Part shown: positions 35,276-43,757 of the stretch, piece after piece
Numbering within the stretch: the first letter of the stretch is position 1
How the letters are laid out: each line of letters begins with the position of its first letter
DNA from: Alteromonas sp047556435
Lineage (GTDB): Bacteria; Pseudomonadota; Gammaproteobacteria; Enterobacterales; Alteromonadaceae
DNA length: 64,000 nt
Assembly: GCF_047556435.1 (NCBI RefSeq)
Contig: NZ_CP180210.1
Location: 1,922,001 to 1,986,000, forward strand
Reading direction: 5' to 3'
The notes under the pieces: model-generated
What the model was told of the DNA's origin: nothing
Databases searched by the model: none
Seen by the model: the letters and a program-made list of their open reading frames with translations, nothing else
Made by a program: the position numbers and the translations under genes

Positions 35276-36205
35276 ATGACTCGTACAGCCTGTGTGTTCC
35301 CTGGACAAGGCTCACAGACCGTCGGCATGCTAAATGAGCTTGCCGAAGAATTCTCCGTAGTGACAGATACATTTAAAGAAGCCTCTGACGCTCTGGGATA
35401 CGATTTGTGGGACGTCGTTCAGCACGACAAAGAAGGGCGCCTGAACGAAACGCATATCACGCAGCCTGCGTTACTTACGGCAAGCGTTGCCATCTGGCGT
35501 ATACTGCAGGAAAAAGGCTTACAGGCAGATTACCTTGCTGGTCACAGCCTTGGTGAGTACTCCGCATTGGTTTGCGGGGGCGCAATGGCATTTACCGACG
35601 CCGTAAAGTTGGTTGAGTCTCGCGGTAAATTTATGCAAGAGGCTGTGCCTGCCGGAGCCGGAGCTATGTTTGCCATTATTGGTCTGGACGATGCGGCTAT
35701 TGCGGAGATTTGTCAGCAAACGGCCATTGCGACAGGCGATGTGGTGGCTCCGGTTAACTTTAACTCTCCTGGACAGGTGGTTATCGCCGGAGAGAAAAAT
35801 GCCGCGCAGCAAGCCGCTGATGCTTGTAAAGACGCGGGCGCAAAACGTGCGCTGCCGCTGGCGGTAAGTGTTCCATCCCACTGTGAGCTTATGCGTCCAG
35901 CCGCAGACCAATTGGATGATGCATTAGCATCTATCACAATCAACACACCGAATATTAATATTGTGAACAATGTTGATGTCAACATTGAAACAGATCCTCA
36001 GGCCATCAGAAGCGCGTTGGTACGTCAGCTATACTGCCCGGTTCAATGGACGCGAACAGTCGAATATCTTGCGTCAGCCGGCATAGAGCGCGTCATTGAG
36101 GTAGGACCGGGTAAAGTGCTCACTGGTCTGGGTAAGCGCATTGATAAGTCACTGGAGTCAGTGGCAGTGAATACGCCTGATTCTGTCGCTGCGATTGAAA
36201 AGTAA
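35276..36205 (+). CDS. fabD: Malonyl-CoA:ACP transacylase FabD
   Basis: A 309-residue protein. ATG 35276 follows AAGAAGGAAAA and gives MTRTACVFPGQGSQTVGML, the standard FabD start. The catalytic Ser is in LAGHSLGEYSALVCGGAM; the Gln of GQGSQ forms the oxyanion hole; Arg lies in VKLVESRGKFMQEA; the catalytic His is in SVPSHCELM. It loads malonyl groups onto ACP. It lies 46 bases after fabH and ten bases before fabG. Confidence 0.97.
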   Translation: MTRTACVFPGQGSQTVGMLNELAEEFSVVTDTFKEASDALGYDLWDVVQHDKEGRLNETHITQPALLTASVAIWRILQEKGLQADYLAGHSLGEYSALVCGGAMAFTDAVKLVESRGKFMQEAVPAGAGAMFAIIGLDDAAIAEICQQTAIATGDVVAPVNFNSPGQVVIAGEKNAAQQAADACKDAGAKRALPLAVSVPSHCELMRPAADQLDDALASITINTPNINIVNNVDVNIETDPQAIRSALVRQLYCPVQWTRTVEYLASAGIERVIEVGPGKVLTGLGKRIDKSLESVAVNTPDSVAAIEK

Positions 36206-36214
36206 GGATTGAGA

Positions 36215-36955
36215 ATGGAACAACTGCAAGGTAAAGTCGCGCTTGTTACTGGTGCCAGCCGGGGAATCGGCAAGGCAATTGCCACACAACTGGCAGCGCA
36301 GGGGGCGACCGTTATCGGCACGGCCACGAGCGATAATGGGGCACAGGCAATTACTGACTATCTCAGCGAGAGCGGCGGTAAAGGCTTCGCTCTTAACGTG
36401 ACTGACAAAGCCAGTGTGGAAAATGTTTTAAAAGCAATCACTGATGAATTTGGTAGTATCGATATTTTGGTTAACAATGCCGGTATTACCCGTGACAATC
36501 TGCTGATGCGGATGAAAGATGACGAATGGCAGGACATCATTGATACCAATCTGACGTCAATATTTACCCTGTCAAAAGCGGTACTTCGCGGTATGATGAA
36601 AAAGCGCTTCGGCCGTATTGTAAATGTTGGGTCTGTTGTTGGAAGTGCAGGCAATGCCGGTCAGGCAAACTACGCTGCAGCAAAAGCAGGTGTGATTGGC
36701 TTTTCGAAGTCTATGGCGAGGGAGGTCGCTTCAAGAGGCATTACAATTAATGTAGTTGCGCCTGGATTTATTGATACAGATATGACAAAAGCCCTGACAG
36801 ATGACCAACGGGAAGCTATCTTCAAAGATATTCCTGCAAATCGTCTGGGTGAACCTAAAGAAATTGCGTCCACGGTGGCTTTTTTGGTTAGTGATGGCGC
36901 AGCGTACATTACCGGCGAAACTATCCACGTGAATGGCGGAATGTATATGAACTAA
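36215..36955 (+). CDS. fabG: 3-oxoacyl-ACP reductase FabG
   Basis: A 246-residue short-chain dehydrogenase. I choose ATG 36215, with AAGGA at 36204-36208, over TTG 36209. Motifs: TGASRGIGKAIA (NADPH), NNAGITRDNLLMRM, catalytic Ser in GSVVGSAGN, Tyr-x-x-x-Lys in QANYAAAKAG, and VAPGFIDTDMT. It reduces 3-oxoacyl-ACP. A hairpin overlaps its stop codon, and a 199-base gap separates it from acpP, which probably has its own promoter. Confidence 0.97.
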   Translation: MEQLQGKVALVTGASRGIGKAIATQLAAQGATVIGTATSDNGAQAITDYLSESGGKGFALNVTDKASVENVLKAITDEFGSIDILVNNAGITRDNLLMRMKDDEWQDIIDTNLTSIFTLSKAVLRGMMKKRFGRIVNVGSVVGSAGNAGQANYAAAKAGVIGFSKSMAREVASRGITINVVAPGFIDTDMTKALTDDQREAIFKDIPANRLGEPKEIASTVAFLVSDGAAYITGETIHVNGGMYMN

Positions 36956-36976
36956 ATTCGCAAATTATGCGAATTT
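36954..36976 (+). terminator. Hairpin overlapping the fabG stop codon
   Basis: Perfect AT-rich dyad AAATTCGCA/TGCGAATTT (36954-36962 with 36968-36976), loop AATTA. There is no real T-run after it, so it may be a partial terminator or an mRNA 3'-end stabiliser separating fabG from the very highly expressed acpP. Confidence 0.5.
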
Positions 36977-37046
36977 AACGTACTTTGGGGTGGTATTTCT
37001 CCGAAGTTGAATGTAAAAATAGTAAATTACTGAATTTTGGTCGCTG

Positions 37047-37059
37047 CTGGTTTGACCAG
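37047..37059. promoter_or_regulatory. FadR-like operator upstream of acpP
   Basis: CTGGTTTGACCAG, a dyad that differs at one base from the FadR core CTGGTCNGACCAG. It lies just upstream of the candidate acpP -35 box (37081), a position suited to activation. FadR is known to activate fatty acid synthesis genes in enteric bacteria. Presence of FadR in this organism is not shown by the window. Confidence 0.5.
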
Positions 37060-37080
37060 AAAATTTGTTTAATCTGGTGC

Positions 37081-37109
37081 TTGCAAGGTACTACCTTGCC
37101 AAATAAACT
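37081..37109 (+). promoter_or_regulatory. Candidate acpP promoter containing a 17-base palindrome
   Basis: TTGCAA (37081-37086), 17-base spacer, TAAACT (37104-37109). The perfect palindrome GCAAGGTA-C-TACCTTGC (37083-37099) overlaps the -35 box and fills most of the spacer, like a repressor operator. I do not recognise the regulator. Confidence 0.5.
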
Positions 37110-37154
37110 AGCGGCACTTTTTATATCTAGTGACGTTAAGGGAAACCTAGAATT

Positions 37155-37394
37155 ATGAGTAACATTGAAGAGCGCGTTAAAAAAATCATCGTTGAACAGC
37201 TTGGCGTGAAAGAAGAAGAAGTAAAACCAGAAGCTTCATTCGTTGACGATTTAGGCGCTGACTCTCTGGACACAGTAGAGTTGGTTATGGCGTTGGAAGA
37301 AGAGTTCGATACTGAGATTCCTGACGAAGAAGCAGAAAAAATTACTACTGTTCAGTCAGCTATCGACTACATCAACGCTAACAAAGACGCATAA
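37155..37394 (+). CDS. acpP: Acyl carrier protein
   Basis: A 79-residue acidic four-helix protein. The phosphopantetheine attachment serine is in DLGADSLDTVELVMALEEEF, identical to most gammaproteobacterial ACPs. It begins MSNIEERVKKIIVEQLGV. ACP carries all intermediates of fatty acid synthesis and also donates acyl chains to PlsX. The ORF lies 199 bases after fabG behind a likely own promoter and is followed by a terminator, which fits its need for far higher expression than its neighbours. Confidence 0.99.
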   Translation: MSNIEERVKKIIVEQLGVKEEEVKPEASFVDDLGADSLDTVELVMALEEEFDTEIPDEEAEKITTVQSAIDYINANKDA

Positions 37395-37407
37395 GTCTGG
37401 CTTAGCA

Positions 37408-37433
37408 AAAACGGCTCCGAAGGGGCCGTTTTC
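37408..37433 (+). terminator. Terminator after acpP
   Basis: Stem AAAACGGCTCC with GGGGCCGTTTT, loop GAA, with T-run. It is positioned to end most acpP transcripts before fabF. Confidence 0.82.
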
Positions 37434-37472
37434 TGTATATAACCTTCCTTAGTTCCAATACGAGGGCTTTTT

Positions 37473-38711
37473 GTGACAAAACGTCGCGTAGTGGTTACTG
37501 GTCTTGGCATGTTGTCACCTTTAGGTCAGTCTGTTGACGAGACCTGGCGCCGTCTGCTTGCAGGCGAGAGCGGTATTGGTGATATTACCCATTTCGATTG
37601 CAGTAACTATTCCACTCGTTTTGCCGGTCAGGTTAATGATTTTGACCCGCAAGATTACATCGAAAAGAAAGAAGCAAAGAAGATGGACCGGTTTATCCAG
37701 CTGGGTATTGCAGCGGGTAAGCAAGCGTTAGCAGATTCTAAGCTGGAAATTAGTGCTGAAAATGCACACCGTGTGGGTGTGGCAATTGGTTCGGGTATCG
37801 GCGGACTTGAGCAAATCGAGATCAACCACCAGAAGTTATTGAACAGCGGGCCAAAGCGGGTTTCCCCTTTCTTTGTTCCTTCTACCATTACCAACATGAT
37901 CTCCGGCTTTCTTTCGATTATGGAGGGCTTGAAAGGCCCTAACCTGAATATCGTAACAGCCTGTACTACTGGTGTGCACAATATCGGTGTTGCTGCGCGG
38001 ACCATCGCGTATGGCGATGCGGATGCGATGCTTGCCGGTGGGGCGGAAGCGTCGATAACACCTCTTGGTATAGCCGGTTTTGCTTCTGCGCGAGCCCTGT
38101 CTTCGCGTAATGACGATCCACAAGCGGCCAGTCGTCCATGGGATAAAGACCGTGACGGATTTGTCATGGGTGAAGGTGCAGGCGTTGTCATGCTGGAAGA
38201 GTACGAGTCAGCAGTAGCGCGTGGTGCAACCATTTATGGCGAACTGATTGGCTTTGGTATGAGCGGTGACGCGTACCATATGACATCACCGCCGGAAGAC
38301 GGTGAAGGTGCAGCCGCATCAATGCTTAATGCCATCAATGACGCTGGCATAGACGTCAGTGAAATTGGTTATGTCAATGCACATGGAACATCAACGCCAG
38401 CAGGTGATGTGGCGGAAGTTGCTGCAATAAAACGCGTCTTCAATGACCATGCCTATCAGTTAATGGTGAGCTCTACGAAGTCGATGACAGGTCATTTGTT
38501 AGGTGCCGCAGGCTCGGTGGAAGCAATATTCACGTTGCTGGCGTTGCGTGACAAAATGGCGCCACCTACGATAAACCTTGATAATCCGGGTGAAGGTTGC
38601 GACCTGGACTTTGTGCCGAATAAAGCCAAGGTGCTTGCTGCACCGGTAGCGCTATGTAACTCGTTTGGGTTTGGCGGGACAAACGGCTCGCTGATTTTCA
38701 AGCGTAGTTAA
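37473..38711 (+). CDS. fabF: 3-oxoacyl-ACP synthase II (FabF)
   Basis: A 412-residue condensing enzyme, usual family length. The catalytic triad is Cys164 in VTACTTGVHNIG, His in NAHGTSTPAGDVAE, and His in STKSMTGHLLGAAGS. It begins RRVVVTGLGMLSPLGQ with a GTG start at 37473, preceded by GAGGG. It elongates acyl-ACP, including cis-vaccenate formation in temperature control of membranes. It lies between the acpP terminator and its own terminator, so it needs a promoter of its own or read-through. Confidence 0.97.
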   Translation: MTKRRVVVTGLGMLSPLGQSVDETWRRLLAGESGIGDITHFDCSNYSTRFAGQVNDFDPQDYIEKKEAKKMDRFIQLGIAAGKQALADSKLEISAENAHRVGVAIGSGIGGLEQIEINHQKLLNSGPKRVSPFFVPSTITNMISGFLSIMEGLKGPNLNIVTACTTGVHNIGVAARTIAYGDADAMLAGGAEASITPLGIAGFASARALSSRNDDPQAASRPWDKDRDGFVMGEGAGVVMLEEYESAVARGATIYGELIGFGMSGDAYHMTSPPEDGEGAAASMLNAINDAGIDVSEIGYVNAHGTSTPAGDVAEVAAIKRVFNDHAYQLMVSSTKSMTGHLLGAAGSVEAIFTLLALRDKMAPPTINLDNPGEGCDLDFVPNKAKVLAAPVALCNSFGFGGTNGSLIFKRS

Positions 38712-38730
38712 CGTAAATAACAAGTAATAA

Positions 38731-38766
38731 AAAGGCCGCCGGAGTTTTCCCGCGGCCTTTTTATTT
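38731..38766 (+). terminator. Terminator after fabF
   Basis: Interrupted stem AAAGGCCGC...GCGGCCTTT with an inner GG/CC pair and loop AGTTTT, then TTTAT. Good evidence that pabC onward is a separate transcription unit. Confidence 0.83.
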
Positions 38767-38883
38767 ACAGTCGATAGTAATGCCTGTAGCGGTATTGCGA
38801 TTCGCTTCAGCCTAGGCGAGACTGTGGCAGACTGATATACTTCGTTTCTAATGCGTAAATGATGCATCAAGAAGGACGTTAGC

Positions 38884-39702
38884 ATTACACACTCTTTTTC
38901 AGCGTCAGACCGTGCTGCCAATTATGGTGACGGTGTGTTTACAACAATGGCAGTAAAAGACGGAAAAGTGGCGTTGTATCAGCGTCATTGTCAGCGATTG
39001 ATTCGGGATGCCGAGCGGTTAGGTTTGCCACTTGATGAACAAGTCATTGCGCGGCGTATCGGCGAAGAAGCGCGTCTTCTTGGCAAAGGGGTCTTAAAGC
39101 TATTGATATCAGCAGGTGAGGGTGGCCGAGGCTATTCCCGTCCTGAACAGGTAGCGCCCTCATTGCATTTCACACACGCCGGCATGCCAGCGCACTATGC
39201 TGTACAGCAACAAGAGGGGATTACCGTCGGTTGCGCAACATTAAAACTCGCCCTCCAGCCTGCACTGGCTGGTATAAAGCACCTTAATCGTCTGGAACAG
39301 GTATTGATAAAAAGCGAGCTGTTGCAACAAGATGTCCAGGATATGCTTGTGCTGGATGCAAGCGGTCACGTTGCAGAGGCCACATCAGCTAACGTTTTTT
39401 GGTTTTGTGATGGGAAATGGTTTACGCCCGTGCTTGAAGGGTGCGGCGTACATGGCGTGATGAGACAGTTTTTAATTGACTGGCTGACAGGCAATGGACA
39501 GGAGGTTTTGCAAGGTAATTTCAGCCTGAACGAGCTGGCTGAGGCTGAATCGGTGTTGCTCTGTAATGCATTGATGCCACTGATCCCTGTGCGCGCGCTG
39601 CATACCAGAGAGCAGCGCACTAATTTCTCGCTGACACCGGTTCATGACCTCTTTAATGCAATTCAGTCGACTTACAGGGAAGAGTATGCGCCTGCTAATT
39701 AG
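38884..39702 (+). CDS. pabC: Aminodeoxychorismate lyase PabC, apparent ATT start
   Basis: A fold-type IV PLP enzyme that makes 4-aminobenzoate for folate. The conserved N-terminal block SDRAANYGDGVFTTMAVKDGK corresponds to the E. coli SDRATQFGDGCFTT region and must be translated. In-frame there is no ATG, GTG or TTG before it: the frame is closed by TGA at 38860. The only plausible start is ATT at 38884, seven bases after GAAGGA. A prediction from GTG 38935 would lose the motif that holds the cofactor phosphate. Downstream features include the catalytic Lys in AGIKHLNRLEQ and EATSANVFW. With ATT the protein has 272 residues. The mltG ATG lies 17 bases before its stop. Confidence 0.85.
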   Translation: MTHSFSASDRAANYGDGVFTTMAVKDGKVALYQRHCQRLIRDAERLGLPLDEQVIARRIGEEARLLGKGVLKLLISAGEGGRGYSRPEQVAPSLHFTHAGMPAHYAVQQQEGITVGCATLKLALQPALAGIKHLNRLEQVLIKSELLQQDVQDMLVLDASGHVAEATSANVFWFCDGKWFTPVLEGCGVHGVMRQFLIDWLTGNGQEVLQGNFSLNELAEAESVLLCNALMPLIPVRALHTREQRTNFSLTPVHDLFNAIQSTYREEYAPAN

Positions 39703-40705
39703 TTTTGTTTTTCTAGTGTTACTTGCCATCGGGGTGGTATTGGGTGGCGTATTTTTCGTAAACAATGAGGCCAAACGGCCGTTGGAAATCTCGTCCCCGA
39801 CATTGGTCTCGGTGACACCTGGGCAGGCTGGCTCTCAGGTAGTTAGTGAGCTGAAAGCAAATGGCTATACGCAAATTCATCCTGTAGTCATCAAAATCTG
39901 GCTTAAATTTTTTGCTCCTGCGAGTGGACCTAAAGCCGGTACTTACCAGTTGACGCCAGGAATGAGCTTGCAGCAAGCCTATCAGCATTTTGTTCAGGGA
40001 GAAGAATACCAGTTCGATGTTAGTCTGATAGAAGGACTGACGTTTCGCCAGTGGCTTGAAATACTTCGCTCACATGATTTTATTGATTTCGATGTGGATG
40101 ACACGCAGATAGCACAAATGCTATCTGAATGGCCAACAGCTGAGTTCGGCGAAGCGAGGTCTCCTGAGGGGATATTTCTCGCTGATACTTACCATTTTAC
40201 CGCCAATACCAGCGCCAGTGTGATCCTGCATCGCGCAATGCTGGCTATGACTGACTATTTACGCAGTGCCTGGGCAGCACGCGCAGTCGATTTGCCGATT
40301 TCATCGCCTTATGAAGCGCTTATTCTGGCCTCTATTATTGAGAAAGAAACCGGCGTCGCCTCAGAGCGCCCTAAAATTGCCGGAGTTTTTGTCAATCGTC
40401 TGAACAGTAAAATGCGGCTGCAAACCGATCCTACTGTCATTTACGGGATTGGCGAAAATTTTGATGGCAACATCACCCGTGCTCACTTGAAACAAAAAAC
40501 ACCGTACAATACCTATGTTATACACGGCCTGCCACCGACGCCGATAGCGATGGCAGGGAAACCTGCTATTGACGCTGCACTGCAACCGTTGCAAACCGAT
40601 GCATTGTATTTTGTTTCCAGGGGAGATGGCACTCATCAGTTTTCGACCAATTTAGAAGATCATAACAGTGCGGTTTACCAGTATCAGATTAAAAAGCAGG
40701 ATTGA
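39686..40705 (+). CDS. mltG: Endolytic murein transglycosylase MltG
   Basis: A 339-residue membrane-anchored protein. ATG 39686, preceded by CAGGGAAGAGT, gives MRLLISFVFLVLLAIGVVLG as a single N-terminal membrane helix; the upstream extension in the same frame lies inside pabC. The YceG domain follows, with the catalytic Glu in ILASIIEKETGVASERPKIAGVF, and the terminal YFVSRGDGTHQFS region. MltG cuts nascent glycan strands and sets their length. The order pabC-mltG-tmk-holB is conserved across gammaproteobacteria. Confidence 0.95.
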   Translation: MRLLISFVFLVLLAIGVVLGGVFFVNNEAKRPLEISSPTLVSVTPGQAGSQVVSELKANGYTQIHPVVIKIWLKFFAPASGPKAGTYQLTPGMSLQQAYQHFVQGEEYQFDVSLIEGLTFRQWLEILRSHDFIDFDVDDTQIAQMLSEWPTAEFGEARSPEGIFLADTYHFTANTSASVILHRAMLAMTDYLRSAWAARAVDLPISSPYEALILASIIEKETGVASERPKIAGVFVNRLNSKMRLQTDPTVIYGIGENFDGNITRAHLKQKTPYNTYVIHGLPPTPIAMAGKPAIDAALQPLQTDALYFVSRGDGTHQFSTNLEDHNSAVYQYQIKKQD

Positions 40706-40714
40706 GTCTTAAGC

Positions 40715-41332
40715 ATGTCCGGAAAGTTTATAGTAGTAGAAGGGCTCGAAGGTGCCGGCAAAAGTTCAGTTATTTCCCTGATCGTAGAGACGCTGCGTAC
40801 TAAGGGATTGACCGTAGAGCAAACCCGGGAGCCAGGCGGCACCCCCATGGCGGAAGCCATCAGAGAGTGTGTTAAGCATGATTGGGAAGAGCAGGTCGCT
40901 GAAGAAACTGAACTGATGTTGATGTATGCGGCACGTGTACAACTGCTGACAAATCTTATAAAACCAGCCTTAGCACAGGGGCACTGGGTAGTCGGCGACC
41001 GCCATGATTTGTCTTCCCAGGCTTATCAGGGCGGCGGACGAGGCATAGACGCAAACACTATGCGCGCTTTGAGTGATGTCGCCTTGAAAGGTTTTAAGCC
41101 CGATCTTACCCTGTACCTCGATGTAGAACCTGCCATCGGCTTAGCGAGAGCAAGAGGTCGTGGTGAACTTGATAGAATTGAGCAGGCTGGCCTTGCATTT
41201 TTTGAGCGGACCCGCGCCCGATATCTGCATCTTGCGGCTAACGACGAGCGCATAATCACGATCGATGCCATGCAGGAGATGTCAGCCGTTCATGCCGATG
41301 TCCGGCAAACCATAGAGCACTATATAGCATGA
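40715..41332 (+). CDS. tmk: Thymidylate kinase
   Basis: A 205-residue P-loop kinase. P-loop VVEGLEGAGKSSVI, the DR(Y/H) motif VGDRHDLSSQAYQGGGRG, TREPGGTP in the substrate site, and the LID-like RARGRGELDRIE. It phosphorylates dTMP to dTDP for DNA synthesis. It overlaps holB by four bases (ATGA). Only nine bases separate it from mltG, so it belongs to the same operon. Confidence 0.97.
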   Translation: MSGKFIVVEGLEGAGKSSVISLIVETLRTKGLTVEQTREPGGTPMAEAIRECVKHDWEEQVAEETELMLMYAARVQLLTNLIKPALAQGHWVVGDRHDLSSQAYQGGGRGIDANTMRALSDVALKGFKPDLTLYLDVEPAIGLARARGRGELDRIEQAGLAFFERTRARYLHLAANDERIITIDAMQEMSAVHADVRQTIEHYIA

Positions 41333-42222
41333 ATTTGCCTTGGTTAACTTCTGTTTTCAATCAATTAACGGGTCGCTTTCTGGCCAACCGGTTACATCAC
41401 GCTTTACTGTTTTGTGGTCCGGCGGGGATTGGCAAGTTAGCGCTGGCTGAAGCATTTTCAAAAACACTTTTGTGCCAGAAGCCATCTTCACTGGGTGCCT
41501 GCGAGCACTGTCAAAGTTGCGCGTTGTTAGACGCGAATACACATCCTGACTTCCATATCCTCGAAAGCAAGAAGCAGTTGGGCGTGGACAAGATTCGTGA
41601 AGGAATTGGTAAATTAAGCGCAACGTCCCAGCTTGGCAGAAATAAAGTACTGGTGATCCCCAATGCAGATGCAATGACAGATTCTGCTGCAAATGCCTTG
41701 TTGAAAACCCTGGAAGAACCCACAAATAATACCTTTATTATGCTGCTAACAGACAAGGTACAACACTTGTTGCCAACTATTTTGAGCCGCTGTGAGAGAA
41801 CAGTGCTAGCGCTTCCACCTGAACATCAAAGCCTTGCGTGGTTGCAGCAACAGGGCCTTGAAGACGCCAGCCCGGCACTTTTGCAGGCCTATGGCGGAGC
41901 ACCTCTTAAGCTGATTGATGCGATGAATAAAGACGGCGAGGGGTTGTCTTTTCGTGCGTTTAATGAAGGCGTGGATGCGCTACTGGCCGGAAGTACCACA
42001 GCGCTCTCGCTGGCAACGACATGGCAGGACGCTGCACGTCAGGTAGTAAACTGGTGTCAACAGCGTGCCCACAAAGCTTTTATCATCAATCAACGTATGG
42101 AAGATTACGCAGCGTATTCAGAGTCAACCCAGGCGGCGAAGCAACTCCAGCATCCAGGTATCAACAAGGTGATCGTGTTGACGCGGGTGCTGGAAAGGCT
42201 CACACGTCCAACTGCTTACTGA
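41329..42222 (+). CDS. holB: DNA polymerase III delta' subunit HolB
   Basis: A 297-residue clamp-loader subunit. It has LLFCGPAGIGKLALAEAF as a P-loop-like segment (degenerate, non-hydrolytic), the zinc-binding CQKPSSLGACEHCQSC (three to four Cys), NADAMTDSAANALLKTLEEP and ILSRCERTVLALPP with the SRC motif, a hallmark of delta'. It loads the sliding clamp together with gamma/tau and delta. The start overlaps the tmk stop by four bases. Confidence 0.95.
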   Translation: MNLPWLTSVFNQLTGRFLANRLHHALLFCGPAGIGKLALAEAFSKTLLCQKPSSLGACEHCQSCALLDANTHPDFHILESKKQLGVDKIREGIGKLSATSQLGRNKVLVIPNADAMTDSAANALLKTLEEPTNNTFIMLLTDKVQHLLPTILSRCERTVLALPPEHQSLAWLQQQGLEDASPALLQAYGGAPLKLIDAMNKDGEGLSFRAFNEGVDALLAGSTTALSLATTWQDAARQVVNWCQQRAHKAFIINQRMEDYAAYSESTQAAKQLQHPGINKVIVLTRVLERLTRPTAY

Positions 42223-42243
42223 CAGAAACGAAAAGAGGTTATT

Positions 42244-43014
42244 TTGTTTGTAGATTCTCATTGCCATCTCGACAGGTTACAGCAATCAAAAGATGAACTG
42301 GCTGAAACACTCAACTTTGCCCGCTCTCGTGGGGTGAAGCATTTTCTTTGTGTGGCTGTTTCAGTGAATGATTATGACGCGATGGCCGAAACCGTATCTG
42401 AGTTTAGTGATGTCTCGGTTTCGTGTGGTGTACACCCGCTGCATCAGGAAGATGCCTGTGAGTACGACACGCTGTTACAGAAAGCCAGTCGCCCCGAAGT
42501 AGTGGCTATCGGTGAAACCGGACTGGATTACTTTTACAGTGCCGATACAAAAGCTGTGCAGTTACAATCGTTCATTGATCATATTCGCGTCGCCAATGCG
42601 CTAAGCAAGCCGTTGATTATTCATACGCGGGATGCCCGGGAAGATACGCTGTCGCTGCTTCGTCAGCACAAAGCGCCGGAAACCAATGGCGTTTTGCATT
42701 GTTTCACTGAGTCACTGGAAATGGCACAGGAAGCCATCGAAATGGGTTTCTATATCTCTATTTCGGGGATTGTTACCTTTAACTCAGCTGACGAATTGCG
42801 TGAGGTTGTGAAAGCGGTACCACTCGAGAGGCTATTAATTGAAACCGATTCTCCCTGGCTGGCCCCCGTACCCCACCGGGGTAAACAAAATCAGCCTGGC
42901 TATGTGGTGGAAGTTGCAGAGTTTATTGCAGAACTGAAGGGAGTTTCAGTGGCAGAACTGGCCAGGCAAACAACCGACAATTTTTATCGCCTTTTTCCTC
43001 TCGCCAAACGCTAA
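42244..43014 (+). CDS. ycfH: TatD-family metal-dependent deoxyribonuclease (YcfH)
   Basis: A 256-residue TIM-barrel hydrolase. Metal ligands: HCH in VDSHCHLDRL, Glu in IGETGLDYFYS, His in PLIIHTRDA, His in VLHCFTESLE, and Asp in LIETDSPWLAP. Start codon TTG at 42244, preceded by AAAGAGG. In this family members show DNase/exonuclease activity, and YcfH in E. coli follows holB, as here. No PilZ gene sits between holB and ycfH, unlike in pseudomonads. Confidence 0.93.
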   Translation: MFVDSHCHLDRLQQSKDELAETLNFARSRGVKHFLCVAVSVNDYDAMAETVSEFSDVSVSCGVHPLHQEDACEYDTLLQKASRPEVVAIGETGLDYFYSADTKAVQLQSFIDHIRVANALSKPLIIHTRDAREDTLSLLRQHKAPETNGVLHCFTESLEMAQEAIEMGFYISISGIVTFNSADELREVVKAVPLERLLIETDSPWLAPVPHRGKQNQPGYVVEVAEFIAELKGVSVAELARQTTDNFYRLFPLAKR

Positions 43015-43028
43015 TAAAGGGAATAATC

Positions 43029-43586
43029 ATGCCATTGTGGCGACAGCAGTTAACCAAAAGTCTTCACCAGACTCGCAATACACCGGAAAGTCGTTACTTT
43101 CAGCTAGCGACTTGTGATGCCAACGGGCTGCCACAATGTCGAACGGTGGTATACCGCGGGATCACCGACGGCCATGCGCTTGAAGTTATTTCAGATACAC
43201 GTACGAGTAAGTATCAGGAGATATCACAACAACAAGGGGTGCAGGTGTGTTGGTATTTTGCCAAAACCCGTGAACAATACCGTTTTACGGCTAAAGCAGA
43301 TATTATTACCACCGACGAAGATGCAAGGCGGGTCGCTTCACATTGGCAAAAGTTGTCTGATGCTGGCAAAAAGCAGTTTTTGTGGGGGGAGCCTGACACC
43401 CGCCGGGACCCGACACTACCGTTACTAGCAGAAGGTGATTTCAATGAGGTTCCCGCGCACTTTTGTTTGTTAAACCTGACAGTAAAGGCCGTAGATTACC
43501 TTAGTTTGCGTGGTAACCCGCAGATACGGGAAAAACACATTAAGGATGCCAGTGGCGAGTGGGTAGTAAATTCAGTAGTACCATAG
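43029..43586 (+). CDS. Pyridoxamine 5'-phosphate oxidase-like flavoprotein (Alr4036 type)
   Basis: A 185-residue split-barrel flavin protein. It has the PNPOx-like ESRYFQLATCDANGLPQCRTVVYRG, TRTSKYQEI, and VCWYFAKTREQYRF segments. It lacks the PdxH C-terminal signature, so it belongs to the Pyridox_oxase_2/Alr4036 group of unknown substrate rather than to vitamin B6 synthesis proper. It begins 14 bases after ycfH with AAAGGGAATAATC before the ATG, so it is the last gene of this operon. Confidence 0.82.
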   Translation: MPLWRQQLTKSLHQTRNTPESRYFQLATCDANGLPQCRTVVYRGITDGHALEVISDTRTSKYQEISQQQGVQVCWYFAKTREQYRFTAKADIITTDEDARRVASHWQKLSDAGKKQFLWGEPDTRRDPTLPLLAEGDFNEVPAHFCLLNLTVKAVDYLSLRGNPQIREKHIKDASGEWVVNSVVP

Positions 43587-43757
43587 TAGCACTTGCTTTT
43601 GCATCCGAACGGAATGAAAAATCTCCGCTATCGAAAGCAAAGTGCAGAGCTGGTAGTTTAAACCCCCGTTATTAACGTTCTGGAATTCATAGAGTGTAAG
43701 GTATCGTCTCAGGTGGCGTCGCATCAAATTACGCGCGCCACCTGGAACCTGGTCATG

